In this document: piece by piece, positions 1 to 10,144 of the stretch
How positions within the stretch are numbered: the first letter of the stretch is position 1
Layout of the letters: every line of letters begins with the position of its first letter
DNA from: Nematopogon swammerdamellus
Lineage: Eukaryota; Arthropoda; Insecta; Lepidoptera; Adelidae
Direction of reading: 5' to 3'
NCBI GenBank assembly: GCA_946902875.1
Contig: OX336349.1
Location: forward strand, 14,159,891 to 14,223,890
DNA: 64,000 bases
Position numbers and translations under genes: made by a program
Notes under the pieces: model-generated
Seen by the model: the letters and a program-made list of their open reading frames with translations, nothing else
Told to the model about the DNA's origin: nothing
The model's database searches: none

Positions 1-3000
1 TAGACGTTACAGATACTCCAAGATACTCCTCGATTGAACTACCCTATTTACAAAATTTTAAGCCCAAACCTACAAATGCTTTTTTAAATGATTGATCCAA
101 AATACCTGTTTCTTAATTAAATTTGTTTTATGTGGGAACAAAATGTGTACGATTTCCGCCATAAATTGTCTCTCGTTCTAAAATAAGAAACTTTTCTCAT
201 TACGCATTAAAAATAAAATCTTTAAATCGCCGACAACGATGCGATGACAGCAAAGTTCGCTTGAATTGTGTCGAACTTTCCGAGACTTTCAAGATCCCAA
301 GCGATCGGTCTTGTCTCGGCTTTGCCCTCCCCTAAGATGTGGCTGTTAAAATCACGACCCGAACCGGCCAATCCAATAATTCCCAACACTGAGAGTAAGA
401 GAGACTTGGATCACGCAAAAAAACTCGTGAAGTTCAATACTTTGATCCCGCACTAACTTTATTTAGTAATCGTTTGAGAGAGCATGAACATGTGTGAGAA
501 AATATTTATAATATTTTAATGATGCATCTTTTTTTCTTGGGATTCCACTTATATGAATTGAATAACAACATTGGGTTATATAAAGACAATTTTAATTTTT
601 TACTTGACTAGAGCGAGCCGAAATAATTAAGGGTTATAGTCTTTGTGTACTACGTTCAGTTTATCAAGGTACTGTTTTTTATAGAGAGCCAGCATGTGTG
701 GCTGTGCCCAACGGCCAGTTGAATGAAGAAAGTCAGACACAGCCTCTCCTCGCGAAACCATACTCAGTGAGATGCCACACCAGCTATGAGGTGGACAAAA
801 TAGTCCACAGAAAATTTGTTCGAACACCTTTTGAAAACAAGGTTGTAGGAATCAACGCGCTCACCGGAAGACAGTTCCATATTTTAAATATTCTATCTAA
901 CATTCTAAGTAATTGCGTTATTTATTAAAATTATTACCACAGCATCTACCGATTTTGTAAGAACAGCTATATTCATTATTTCGTTCATAAAGTCGGCCAT
1001 ATGTCTATGTTTCTCTGAGTGATGTTCATCTTCACTCCCGAGGCGACTCCGAATGGAGCCTCGAGGTAATTACAGATTTATGGGTCACATAATCCATTTA
1101 TTTACTTACTCCTGGAATATTCCGCCTACTGAAGGTCGCTGTGGCTCTTCTGCATTCACTTCTAGTTCTAATGTTCCTATTCAAACTATACGCGGTGACT
1201 GTCTTAAAATGTATTTTACTTTTCTATGCGGCAAAAAATACCTTCTCTATTTTCGTCTGATTTAAGATTAAAAAGTCTAATAACATACACTATTATAATG
1301 TTTTTCATTATAATACACATTAGAAGGTACTCATGCCTATCTTCCATCTAATTATGTATATGAGCCAAGAGGCCAAGTGCGTAACACCCGAGATAGACTA
1401 GCACTTCTGAAAAACATTATGAGTATGAAAGTGGCCTAGAGGCGTCACAAAAAGGTGTGTCAAGCCCGCTGCATGGTGCTGTAGGCTATCAATAATTGAT
1501 AGAATTGATTTTCAGAAATTGGGAAAAGAATATAGCATGATAAATTTCCACCTTATTCTTTCCAGCTTTGCGGTTCAGAGCATTGATTAAATTTTGAGAT
1601 TTAATCTTTACCAACTCGAGAGCTTACTCCTAATCCTCCACAAGTTTCGATATACCAAGAGGCATTTCTCAAATGAAACTTGTGTAGATTGATCAGGGGT
1701 CGATAAAGGGAGCGCCTGACAGTGTATCGGACCCTTTTCAAACTGTACAACTTACCTGAAGCTCTGGGAATGTTTTACTTTTATTCGGCAGGCGAACTTT
1801 GTCGATATATCAGAAACGGTAGTGGTTTCGGCCTCTAGTTTTAGAAACTGGCCCGGCTACTGATACATACAAATCATTTACGCTCCAATAATGTTACCTG
1901 GCCCTGTTAAGACACCGACCTCTTATGTGTACAACGTTATCTGTAAACCATTCCATTCTGCTTTAAATCCGCCTTCTGCACAGCAGACGAGAAATACATA
2001 TATTTATTCGCATATAAGTAAGCTAGATGTTCGCTAAATACATTGACTTATCGTAGACAGTGAACAAATAGCCCGCTTGCTTGGATCCCGTCAAGAGGTT
2101 GCGGAACCCGACATTGTCTCCAAACACTCGCAGACAATGGCGCTTGTGGAGAGAGCACTCGATATGTCTCAGTGGTGCCGCGACCAGAATGCTGATTGTT
2201 TTGCTTCCGTGTTACTTTCGAATGAAAATATGGCGAGTCGCTCTTGAAAAAAAATATTGCTGATTGGAACTTATGATATTACAGAATAAGTCATCATTAT
2301 AATAACGTGTCTATTTGTAGGTTATCTATGATATATTAGACTAAATCAAATATTTTTCCATTCAGCATAATATTTTTCTGTTCTCTTATTCGTTTGTATT
2401 TTTTTTTTTTTGTTTAATGTTTCTAAACTAGTGCCACATCTTTGTATCGGATAAGATCATTCTAGAAATATATTCCAAGCAAGTTTGCTGTCTACAGCGA
2501 GGTAGCATCAGCGTTACTAATATCCTTATTTGTCTCAAATCCTCAGTGACTTAACCCAATTTTGCAAGGCCCTTCCCGGTAGGCCCGCTCCTGCATAATT
2601 GAATAAGGTGCGTATATATTTCACTGAAAAATACAGACGCGTTATAATGAATATGAATACAGTACTTAATTCTCGTTACCGTCATCAACCGAGGCAAAAC
2701 AATTAAAAACATTTTCTTTGTTCGTGTAGCTTTCTTCATTACCCGAGCGAACTGACTTGGAGATTAGAAATTATGCATAGCAAAAATTACTTTCCGCTAT
2801 ACTCTTGATAATAATATTTTAAACAACCGTGAATCAACGGTGTAGCCCAGCCCTCGTTTCGTCGGTGAAATTTTCATAATTTAAGCAAATTCCTGTGTAA
2901 ACTTTCGAGACAAGAAAGATGGGTCTTTTGAATTCAACGTTCTTTAGCGAGCACCAAATTGTACTGCTGGAATTATGGTTATTAATCAATCAAGCGATAT

Positions 3001-3689
3001 TATGGATTAAAAGTAGAAATCTGGTTGGAGTTAATTGTTGATCATTTGTCATTAACTCTAAAGATCTTCTTACAATAATGTTACACATATATATTAATGG
3101 TGTTACAATATAATATGATATTATTATATCTACAATCCTACTAGGGATAATTATAAAGAAGCATATTTTCATCGCAATTTAGATCTCCTTTTTTTAGACC
3201 AATGATTTTGTATACAAGGTTGGTTAGAAGAGATACAGTTTTAAATAAAAGTCAACTTCCATTCCGCAGACAATTTATGACACCCCATGTGTTCTATTTA
3301 AACATGTTTATTCCTATTCACCCATCATCCATATCTATGACAATTTTCGAACTAGTGCATACAAATACCTAAGGATCAAACGACTACCCAGAATTGCTTT
3401 GAAGTTCCATAAGTCTAATGTTTACGCAAGTTCCCACTTACTTGAAAACTTGTCACTTACGACGTCGTTGTCGTCCTCGACTGGCTTAGGACCAACTTTC
3501 CATACTCGGGGAAATTCAAATAGAACATTGGGGAAACCTGGAGGTACTAGTCTGTTAGACAGCTTAGACCTCAGGCGATTTGGGCTTGTGTATTTTGTAT
3601 GGATTTATACGGCTGACATTATAGTTTCATGTACGTGTCTTACTTACTGCTTGATATTTATGTGTTAGACGGTGCTGTGCGGTATGTGC
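1..3689. other. Stretch with no recognisable gene
   Basis: AT-rich DNA in which I recognise no gene, RNA gene or complete mobile element. The open frames are short, share no family motif I know, and look like chance. A poly(T) run lies at about 2399-2412. A short segment around 738-770 (core CCTCTCCTCGCGAAACCA) recurs near 20036-20055, which suggests a small dispersed repeat. Confidence 0.6.
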
Positions 3690-3960
3690 CTGATTTCTTT
3701 GAGGTGCTTTGGATGGGTAGCCGTACGACCGTGATTCGGTTGGCTGTGGTTAGGATTCCACTTGAAACTGTATATTCATCCTTTTATGTACATAATTAGC
3801 TGGTAGGGATCAACCCGTTTGGATTGGTACACCAGCACTGATCGAATGTTGTTCGAAGAAAACTGCTATAAAAATTATACATGTTTTCCATCCAGTTCAA
3901 TGTAGCCGGCACGACAAAAGGAAAGACTGACATGGCACCTCTCTGACACTGACTGACTAA
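3690..3960 (+). repeat. Degenerate SINE-A copy
   Basis: Landmarks of SINE-A appear in the right order but diverged. A 5S-like box (TTGGATGGGTAGCCG, about 3708-3722) is followed by a B-box-like GGTTAGGATTCCAC, a degenerate body (GGATTGGTACACCAGCACTG), and the tail-side block CCAGTTCAATGTAGCCGGCA at about 3892. No poly(A) tail remains. This is an old copy recognised only by comparison with the full-length copy at 61.4-61.8 kb. Confidence 0.6.
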
Positions 3961-4148
3961 CTAACAATTACTTGGGCATACACTTTCCATGATAATAGCA
4001 TCAAGTCGAAGTTTATTTGCATGTTTGTGCAGTCATCACGTAAACTACTAAACCAATTTGAATGCAGTTTCGCAAAAATGTGGAATATGCCACTTTATTT
4101 AATAAAAAAGTCCTTCTGCGAGACAGGAACTGTTGAGTGCAGGGAAAT

Positions 4149-4229
4149 GACTTCGTTTGGTAGATAATCCTAATAAATAAAGCGAAGATTCTACGGGCGA
4201 CCGGTGGCGTGGCGGCTGTGTAACGTATG
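4149..4229 (+). repeat. Direct repeat, left copy
   Basis: This block (starting GACTTCGTTTGGTAGATAAT and running through ATTCTACGGGCGACCG to TGTAACGTA) recurs at 4911-4979 with about 12 bp fewer near its end. The LINE fragment at 4270-4690 lies between the two copies. Each copy is preceded by a SINE-A body piece, so a larger unit appears to have been duplicated and then changed by indels. Confidence 0.7.
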
Positions 4230-4269
4230 TCAATTTATTTTAATTTTCTTATTTTATTGAAAGCGCAAC

Positions 4270-4773
4270 ATGTGGCGCCGTGCTACCCATAAAGTGTCTA
4301 ACGACGCCCGTGATTTCACATGGGATGGCTCTGCCAAATATCAGCTTACGCCTCTGGACTTGTGTCGAGCCGTGCGACTAGTGGGTGACCTCGAAGTGTC
4401 CCGCGATCTAGAACCGTTGCAACTCCGTGGGGATGTCGGCTCTCTAAGTGTGTTCTATCGCGAATTCCTGGGGGAGTACTCGGAGGAGCTGTTTAACGCG
4501 ATCCCACCGTCCACTTTTCACCTCCGCACCACGCGCACTGGGCAGGGATTGCATTATAGCGGATGCGTGCCAATCGGTTCTCATCTTTCCTCTACAGAAC
4601 CGGTAGTCAATGGAGCGCTCTCCCTGCCCATAGATTTCCCCTTTATACTGTACTTGTACAGTCTCAGATTCTCCAAGGGCGTAAATGGCGCCTGTGACGC
4701 CGGTATGGCATTCGCAACCCTCGTATCCCCAACCCAAATGTCCAAGGCATATACATATATGAATGTCTTATAA
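4270..4773 (+). pseudogene. LINE ORF2 C-terminal remnant
   Basis: This is a 167-residue frame. Residues about 35-95 resemble the region after the reverse transcriptase in insect non-LTR retrotransposons, where a conserved block of the type 'LQLRRDVGSLSVFYR..GE.SEELF..IPPSTFH.RTTR' occurs. Here LQLRGDVGSLSVFYREFLGE and SEELFNAIPPSTFHLRTTR are visible. After about residue 110 the similarity fades and probably continues in other frames. There is no reverse transcriptase or endonuclease domain, so the frame encodes only a dead tail of ORF2. The first Met is accidental. The clade is not assigned; a jockey- or CR1-type LINE is likely. Confidence 0.7.
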
Positions 4774-4830
4774 CTCGAGAACAACTTTATCGATTTATAT
4801 ATTTATGGTTTCCATTCTAGTATATAAATC

Positions 4831-4880
4831 GTTCTTTTTTCTGCCCAGTTCAGTGTAGCCGGCACAACCAAAGCATATTT
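4831..4880 (+). repeat. SINE-A body fragment
   Basis: A short piece matches the SINE-A segment CAGTTCAGTGTAGCCGGCAC. It occupies the same position relative to the downstream direct repeat as the SINE piece at about 3885-3955 does relative to the left repeat copy. Confidence 0.55.
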
Positions 4881-4910
4881 TTTCTGTCATACCTAGGTCA
4901 CATATAAATT

Positions 4911-4979
4911 ACTTCGTTTGGTAGATAATCCTAATAAATAAAGCGAAATTTCTACGGGCGACCGACCGTGTAACGTACG
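4911..4979 (+). repeat. Direct repeat, right copy
   Basis: Second copy of the 4149-4229 block. It shares the first 55 or so bases almost exactly and has lost a short GGTGGCGTGGCGG-type stretch before TGTAACGTA. A further shared motif, ATAACTCGAGAAC, follows both copies (about 4771 and 5008) at different distances. Confidence 0.7.
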
Positions 4980-5827
4980 AATATATAATTTATATGAAAT
5001 ATTCTAATAACTCGAGAACCACTCTACAGATTTAAATACGGTTTTCACTGTTACATTTCGTTAGTTCTCAGGATCAATCACAACGCTACGTTATCGGTGG
5101 CTTGAGCTGTGACGTTACGCGAAAAATTGAAATTTTGGCTGTTCAGACATTTAACTTTATGTCCAAATATATGACATTTTGAGGAAAATTAATAGTTTTG
5201 TGCACAACTACATAAGAGTACCTATATAGTTTATTTTTTTCAGAATTTTCGAACAACCCTTAATAGGTCAAAGTTCGGCGACAAAAGTGCAGTCTTTTGT
5301 CAACTTTTAAACGAAATATTTGTTAAAGTAAACTTATTTATTATAGCAAAGTTATATATTTTTTGAAATTGCCTTAACAATACCTATTGAATGACGTGAC
5401 ATTTGATTTATTAAAAAAATAAAAAAATATTTTTGGTTTACATTTTGGGGTACCCTGTACTTTTCACAGGACTATTAGACAAACTTATCTATAATATATC
5501 TAGCGGCAAAAATTATACGTAATTTGGCGTCAGTTTCATCGAAATCGGTTCAGTAGGTCCAGAGATATCTGCGTGTGACCGACAGACAGACAGACACCAG
5601 AGCGATTCCATAAGGGTCCCTTTTTTCGCATTTTGCGACGGGACCCTAAAAACGTGAAACTGATTATTGCTGGCCTCCAAATGTATGGAGAATATAAAAA
5701 ATATGACTTTAAAGAAAGTCGTAAAACAAAAGTTATTCCTTTTCACGTGCTTAATCACAATTCCACTGCAGATTAGGCTACTCCAGCTATTATTATTTCT
5801 AAAGACCAATTATTAAACTTATATGAT
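4980..5827. other. No gene; LINE-type 3' tail at about 5500-5655
   Basis: No coding region seen. From about 5500 to 5655 the plus strand reads like the 3' end of a common lepidopteran LINE-type repeat. It has a segment ATCGAAATCGGTTCAGTAGG, then GACCGACAGACAGACAGAC, then GGGTCCC and finally GGGACCCTAAAAA. The rest is AT-rich and unassigned. Confidence 0.5.
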
Positions 5828-6028
5828 CTCCTTAAATTTAAGAATAATCCAGATCTTAAATCTTATGTTACACGTACACACTTATGTTACAGCAAAATCT
5901 TTAAATAAGTTACCATTAAAGCCAAGCAACTGTTTCTTAAACACAAAATTATGAATTCAAATAAAATAGGTAATAAAATAAAAATGGCCTGGAACATAAT
6001 TAAAGAAGAAACAGGCAAATCTAAAGAC
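5828..6028 (+). pseudogene. LINE ORF2 linker fragment (one in-frame stop)
   Basis: Reading from 5828 gives about 66 codons with a single TAA near codon 28. Segments such as LLKFKNNPDLKSYV, IKAKQLFLKHKI and MAWNIIKEETGKSKD match the typical linker between the endonuclease and reverse transcriptase domains of jockey-like LINEs ('..KAKQ.YY...I..S.NK.K..WNII..E.GK'). Neither flanking domain is visible. It is too short and interrupted to be functional. I infer an isolated fossil of a jockey-group element. Confidence 0.65.
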
Positions 6029-6730
6029 TGTAACACCAGGCGGAATTTTCGACATGTCCAAGCGTAGGTTACCTACCTATGGATGAAATGATACAATTGA
6101 ATAAACAATAGACACCCTGTATACTTAGGCCGATATCGGTTTCGTAAATATTATGTAAGCGCCCTGTTGTTAAGCAAAATATACTAAACGTATATTTCTT
6201 ATATGGTGTCCTAAGACGCGGAAGACTCGACCCTCGTTCCATCCGGCGGCGGTATCGGAGGCGAGGAAATACCGGGCTTTGCCGGGGCACCTTTGTCTAA
6301 CTTCTTGGATATTAACGGCTCTCGTGAATATCTAAATAGCCTCAATGATTCAGTGAGCTGTTCCAAACTCGACGGCCCGGGGGCACTGATAAGTACACAC
6401 TGAGGTCACTTTTTAGCGTAGTCTTTTAAAGAACGAGCTGCGGCAAATTTCGTTTTAAAAGTTCAGATAGTTCGAAAATTAGAAACACTCTTTTAAAATA
6501 AACATTTTATATGTACAAAGTAAGAACGAATGTCTGTTTCAGGTTCTAAGGTGTCGGGCGTCATGTCCTCGGAACAGGCGTCTAAGAAAAGCTCCATAAG
6601 TTTTCTAGATCATATCTCGTTCATTTATTTATTTATTTATCTTACACTTTATAAATATATATATTTTTTAATTAAATACTAACAACTTTTTGTTGCTTTA
6701 TTTTTATGTAAAACACATATTTTATTAATA
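6029..6730. other. Stretch with no recognisable gene
   Basis: No coding or repeat landmark recognised. A GC-rich patch lies at about 6213-6290 in otherwise AT-rich DNA. (ATTT)n-like simple sequence occurs at about 6620-6640. Confidence 0.5.
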
Positions 6731-6759
6731 ATAATAAAAAAGCACATTTATTAATGAAA

Positions 6760-6802
6760 TATTTCACCCCGATGTCGGTGGCGTCTTCAGTCAAGTGAGA
6801 AA
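6760..6802 (-). ncRNA. Hammerhead-like core, left arm of Penelope pair
   Basis: On the minus strand CTGAAGA is followed by a stem-loop whose arms can pair (CGC-CCG against CGG-GUG) and then GAAA. These are the core elements of a hammerhead ribozyme. Relative to the right arm, one base of stem II has changed (GGCG to GGTG), which keeps pairing through a G-U. Stem III and the cleavage triplet are not convincing, so this may be a decayed motif. Confidence 0.35.
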
Positions 6803-6974
6803 TAATGATTTGATAGATATGTTTTTTAATATTTTCTTCTTTTTTTATTATTTTTTATTGTTTTATTTAAATAGAAAGCAAATGATGGTTTTAGGGATAC
6901 ATGGTGAGTATGGATGAACGTAAATTAATATGAGTTATGAGATGTGAAAGGTATACTGGTGATGTATGTTTAAT

Positions 6975-7828
6975 TTAGTGAATGACGTTGAGGCCTGGTG
7001 AATGGTATGAGCCAAGGATCCATATGTATGAAGTTTCATGGGTACGCAACTCTATTTCAGGGAGGGGAGGTGAGAATGATTTTATGATACGGACGTGGAA
7101 GCAGCTGTTAAATGTCAGTTGGTGTGATCTGGCGTGTGCTGGTACAGGTAATGAGGAATAAGCGAGCGTGTTGACTGTAAAGCGGTGATGATTAAGCCTG
7201 ATATGAAGGGGGTTGATTGTTTCACCGATGTAGTATGATGGGCAATGTTTGCATTCTAGCAGGTAGACGCAGTTTGATGTTTTGCAAGTGGAGTATGGTT
7301 GGGCGTACAGTCGATGATGTGCGTTTGTGAGTTGGATTATGGATGCTGTATTGATGAGTGGACATGTTTTGCATCGAGGATGATTGCAAGGTGAGGTGCC
7401 GGATGGTGAGGAGTTTGTGGCTGGTGGAGACTGCGGTTTGGTTTTAGAGAGGATAGAACGCAAATTTCTATTTTGTGTGAATGTTATGGGTGGTGTGGTT
7501 GGGATTAGGCCTTTTGTATCTGTGTTGTTATTGAGAATCGGAAGATGTTCTTTGATCAATTTTCTTAACTTATGGGCACCATGAAAGTATGTAGTAATGA
7601 ATCTTAAAATGTCTTTGTCTTTGTTGTTGTTTATTCTTGGATATGGTTTTTTGTTGTATATTTGTTTTACAAGCAGTTTCTGAGGATAATTTCTTTCTTT
7701 TAGTGCATTGTAAATTTTGTCTTGATATTGTGTTAATGTGTGTGGATGATTACAAATTTTGCGTCCACGAATTGAGAGCGAATAGGGTATAGAGCGTTTT
7801 GTATGGGATGGATGGCAGCTGTTGAAAT
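6975..7828 (-). pseudogene. Penelope-like element, RT C-terminus plus GIY-YIG endonuclease (minus copy)
   Basis: Encodes the C-terminal part of a Penelope-like polyprotein, which pairs a telomerase-related reverse transcriptase with a GIY-YIG nuclease. The open frame extends upstream of the first recognisable start to the palindrome centre. In order: the RT tail (FNSCHPSHTKRSIPYS), a basic linker, the Cys-rich motif CNHPRCKTCPL, then the GIY-YIG domain with VYLLEC, CPSYYIGET and the downstream Arg-rich helix HIRLNHHR. The frame runs to the normal stop (NVIH*). The catalytic RT motifs are missing, so this copy is 5'-truncated and cannot be autonomous. It is almost identical to the plus copy, implying a recent common origin. 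Confidence 0.8.
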
Positions 7829-7872
7829 ATATGTAATATGTAATATAATATGTAATAATCTACAGTACCTAG

Positions 7873-8725
7873 ATTTCAACAGCTGCCATCCATCCCATAC
7901 AAAACGCTCTATACCCTATTCGCTCTCAATTCGTGAACGCAAAATTTGTAATCATCCACACACATTAACACAATATCAAGACAAAATTTACAATGCACTA
8001 AAAGAAAGAAATTATCCTCAGAAACTGCTTGTAAAACAAATATACAACAAAAAACCATATCCAAGAATAAACAACAACAAAGACAAAGACATTTTAAGAT
8101 TCATTACTACATACTTTCATGGTGCCCATAAGTTAAGAAAATTGATCAAAGAACATCTTCCGATTCTCAATAACAACACAGATACAAAAGGCCTAATCCC
8201 AACCACACCACCCATAACATTCAAACAAAATAGAAATTTGCGTTCTATCCTCTCTAAAACCAAACCGCAGTCTCCACCAGCCACAAACTCCTCACCATCC
8301 GGCACCTCACCTTGCAATCATCCTCGATGCAAAACATGTCCACTCATCAATACAGCATCCATAATCCAACTCACAAACGCACATCATCGACTGCACGCCC
8401 AACCATACTCCACTTGCAAAACATCAAACTGCGTCTACCTGCTAGAATGCAAACATTGCCCATCATACTACATCGGTGAAACAATCAACCCCCTTCATAT
8501 CAGGCTTAATCATCACCGCTTTACAGTCAACTCGCTCGCTTATTCCTCATACCTGTACCAGCACACGCCAGATCACACCAACTGACATTTAACAACTGCT
8601 TCCACGTCCGTATCATAAAATCATTCTCACCTCCCCTCCCTGAAATAGAGTTGCGTACCCATGAAACTTCATACATATGGATCCTTGGCTCATACCATTC
8701 ACCAGGCCTCAACGTCATTCACTAA
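7873..8725 (+). pseudogene. Penelope-like element, plus copy, frameshifted near C-terminus
   Basis: Mirror copy of the minus element. The longest frame (7803-8585, 260 residues) starts in the palindrome spacer; genuine similarity begins at about 7873 with FNSCHPSHTKRSIPYS. The linker Cys motif CNHPRCKTCPL and the GIY-YIG segments CVYLLEC and YYIGETINPLHIRL are intact. A single T missing after 8550, compared with the minus copy, shifts the frame so that translation ends at 8585 instead of about 8725 and loses the last 50 or so residues. Only a few residues differ elsewhere (for example Lys for Thr in TFKQN). The RT catalytic domain is absent. Confidence 0.8.
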
Positions 8726-8910
8726 ATTAAACATACATCACCAGTATACCTTTCACATCTCATAACTCATATTAATTTACGTTCATCCACTCACCATGTA
8801 TCCATAAAACCATCATTTGCTTTCTATATAAATATTTCTTTATAAAATAATAAAAAATAATAAAAAAAGAAGAAAATATTAAAAAACATATCTATCAAAT
8901 CATTATTTCT

Positions 8911-8963
8911 CACTTGACTGAAGACGCCACCGACATCGGGGCGAAATATTTCATTAATAAATG
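8911..8963 (+). ncRNA. Hammerhead-like core, right arm of Penelope pair
   Basis: CTGAAGA (8918-8924) is followed by CGCC-ACCGACATC-GGGGCG and GAAA (8943-8946). Stem II can form (CGC/GCG plus CCG/CGG). A possible stem III (ATATTT with AAATGT) would place G at the cleavage position, which is not a standard hammerhead site, so activity is doubtful. Hammerhead ribozymes are established components of Penelope-like terminal repeats, which makes the position meaningful. Confidence 0.4.
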
Positions 8964-9141
8964 TGCTTTTTTATTATCAATCATCAATATCAATACTAAT
9001 AATAAATCTGTAAGGGGTGGTCATGGAGTAAGTTACTTTGTTTTAGGAAATATTGAGTTTGTAGCCTCTATGTATGATACTAAAGCTAAATTGACGATTT
9101 TTAGAAATCTTTTCTGTATGTATGTATGTTCCGACATAACT

Positions 9142-10070
9142 CTTAAGCCGATCATCCGAATTCGATGAAACTTTGTAACAGCACATTTAACTATATGGGA
9201 CACAGGATAGGCTACATAAAATTCAGTTCCGGTTACGCTAAGATGTGGCTCCCATACAAACCGATATGTTCAATTGTTCAATCCGCGCGCCTTAGTACTA
9301 TACATAGGTATTTACGGAGCGAGCGGCAGTTGGCGGCGCGGCGGGCGGCGGCGCGGGGCAGGCGCGGCCTATAAACTCAACAGCGAACCGAGCAGCCGCA
9401 CTATATTCCTCTTTCACGCAAAAACTACTGAACAGATTTTGATGATCCTTTACAGTACTATAGCTTATACATAAAAAAGGCTATAATTTATAAAGACATT
9501 GTGTAAATTTGCCCAAATATCGATAAATGTCAAGTAAGTCGGAAAAAATCCTGCCTTCTGAGAGCTATCTCGGCGTGCGCTGCATAAACCGTTAGAGTTA
9601 CACGAAGATAGTGCATGGTGAGGTTGTTTCTCTAAAATAGTTCTAAAAAAAAGTCCGCGACAGCATATATCTACCTTTTATGTGGAAGCCACTATAGCCA
9701 AAATAGTGAACCAAAAATACATTTAAATTGGATACTGTATTTACAATGCACATTTTATAGTTTTGAATTAATTCTTATCGAATTACATACTTTTATTGCT
9801 TCTGGTATTTAAAGTAGATAAACTTTGGCTGTTACACTAAGTAATTTGGACAAATAGTTTAAAAGTTACGACGATGAGAATGTCTTGAGAGAAGCGCTGC
9901 GCTTCTCTCAGCGGGGGCCAGCGGGGCGAGGCGAATATGTTTGTATGAATTTCCTCCATAAAATTTAAGCCGATCATCTAAATTCTATTAAAATTACTAC
10001 ACGCACATTTAGCTATACGAGCCACAGGATAGGCTAAATAAAATTCAGTTCCGGTTATGCCAATATGTGG
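9142..10070 (+). repeat. Two direct copies of a 105-bp repeat flanking a GC-rich block
   Basis: The segment starting AAGCCGATCATCCGAATTC and ending in CAGTTCCGGTTACGC/ATGTGG occurs at 9142-9250 and again, diverged, at 9964-10070. Between them lie a GC-rich patch (about 9315-9370, rich in GGCGGCG) with a TATAAA-like element at 9371, and an AT-rich part. I take this as pieces of one mobile family, perhaps two copies in tandem. No coding potential is recognised. Confidence 0.6.
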
Positions 10071-10144
10071 AGTATTTTACTTAGTTAGGTAGGTATCTAA
10101 AGTATTTCATTTATTTTAATTGAATTTTCTTACTTTAATATCGA

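Larger units (their letters stand above)
6731..8977. mobile_element. Head-to-head pair of Penelope-like elements (2.2-kb palindrome)
   Basis: The outer ends (6731 onward and back from 8977) are near-perfect reverse complements, and so is nearly everything between. The arms meet at a 44-bp spacer (7829-7872) rich in TAATATG. Each arm carries the 3' part of a Penelope-like retroelement: the end of the reverse transcriptase, a Cys/His linker and a GIY-YIG endonuclease domain, then a terminal region with a hammerhead-like motif. Both copies are truncated at the same 5' point, which sits at the centre. The transcript of either strand could fold into a hairpin of about 1.1 kb. Confidence 0.85.

Noticed and set aside
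4444..4784. Minus-strand frames across the LINE fragment as separate genes
   Set aside because: They are shadows of the plus-strand LINE-derived frame and have no independent support.
9311..9400. CpG-rich promoter with TATAAA for a host gene
   Set aside because: The block lies between two copies of a dispersed repeat and no coding frame follows.
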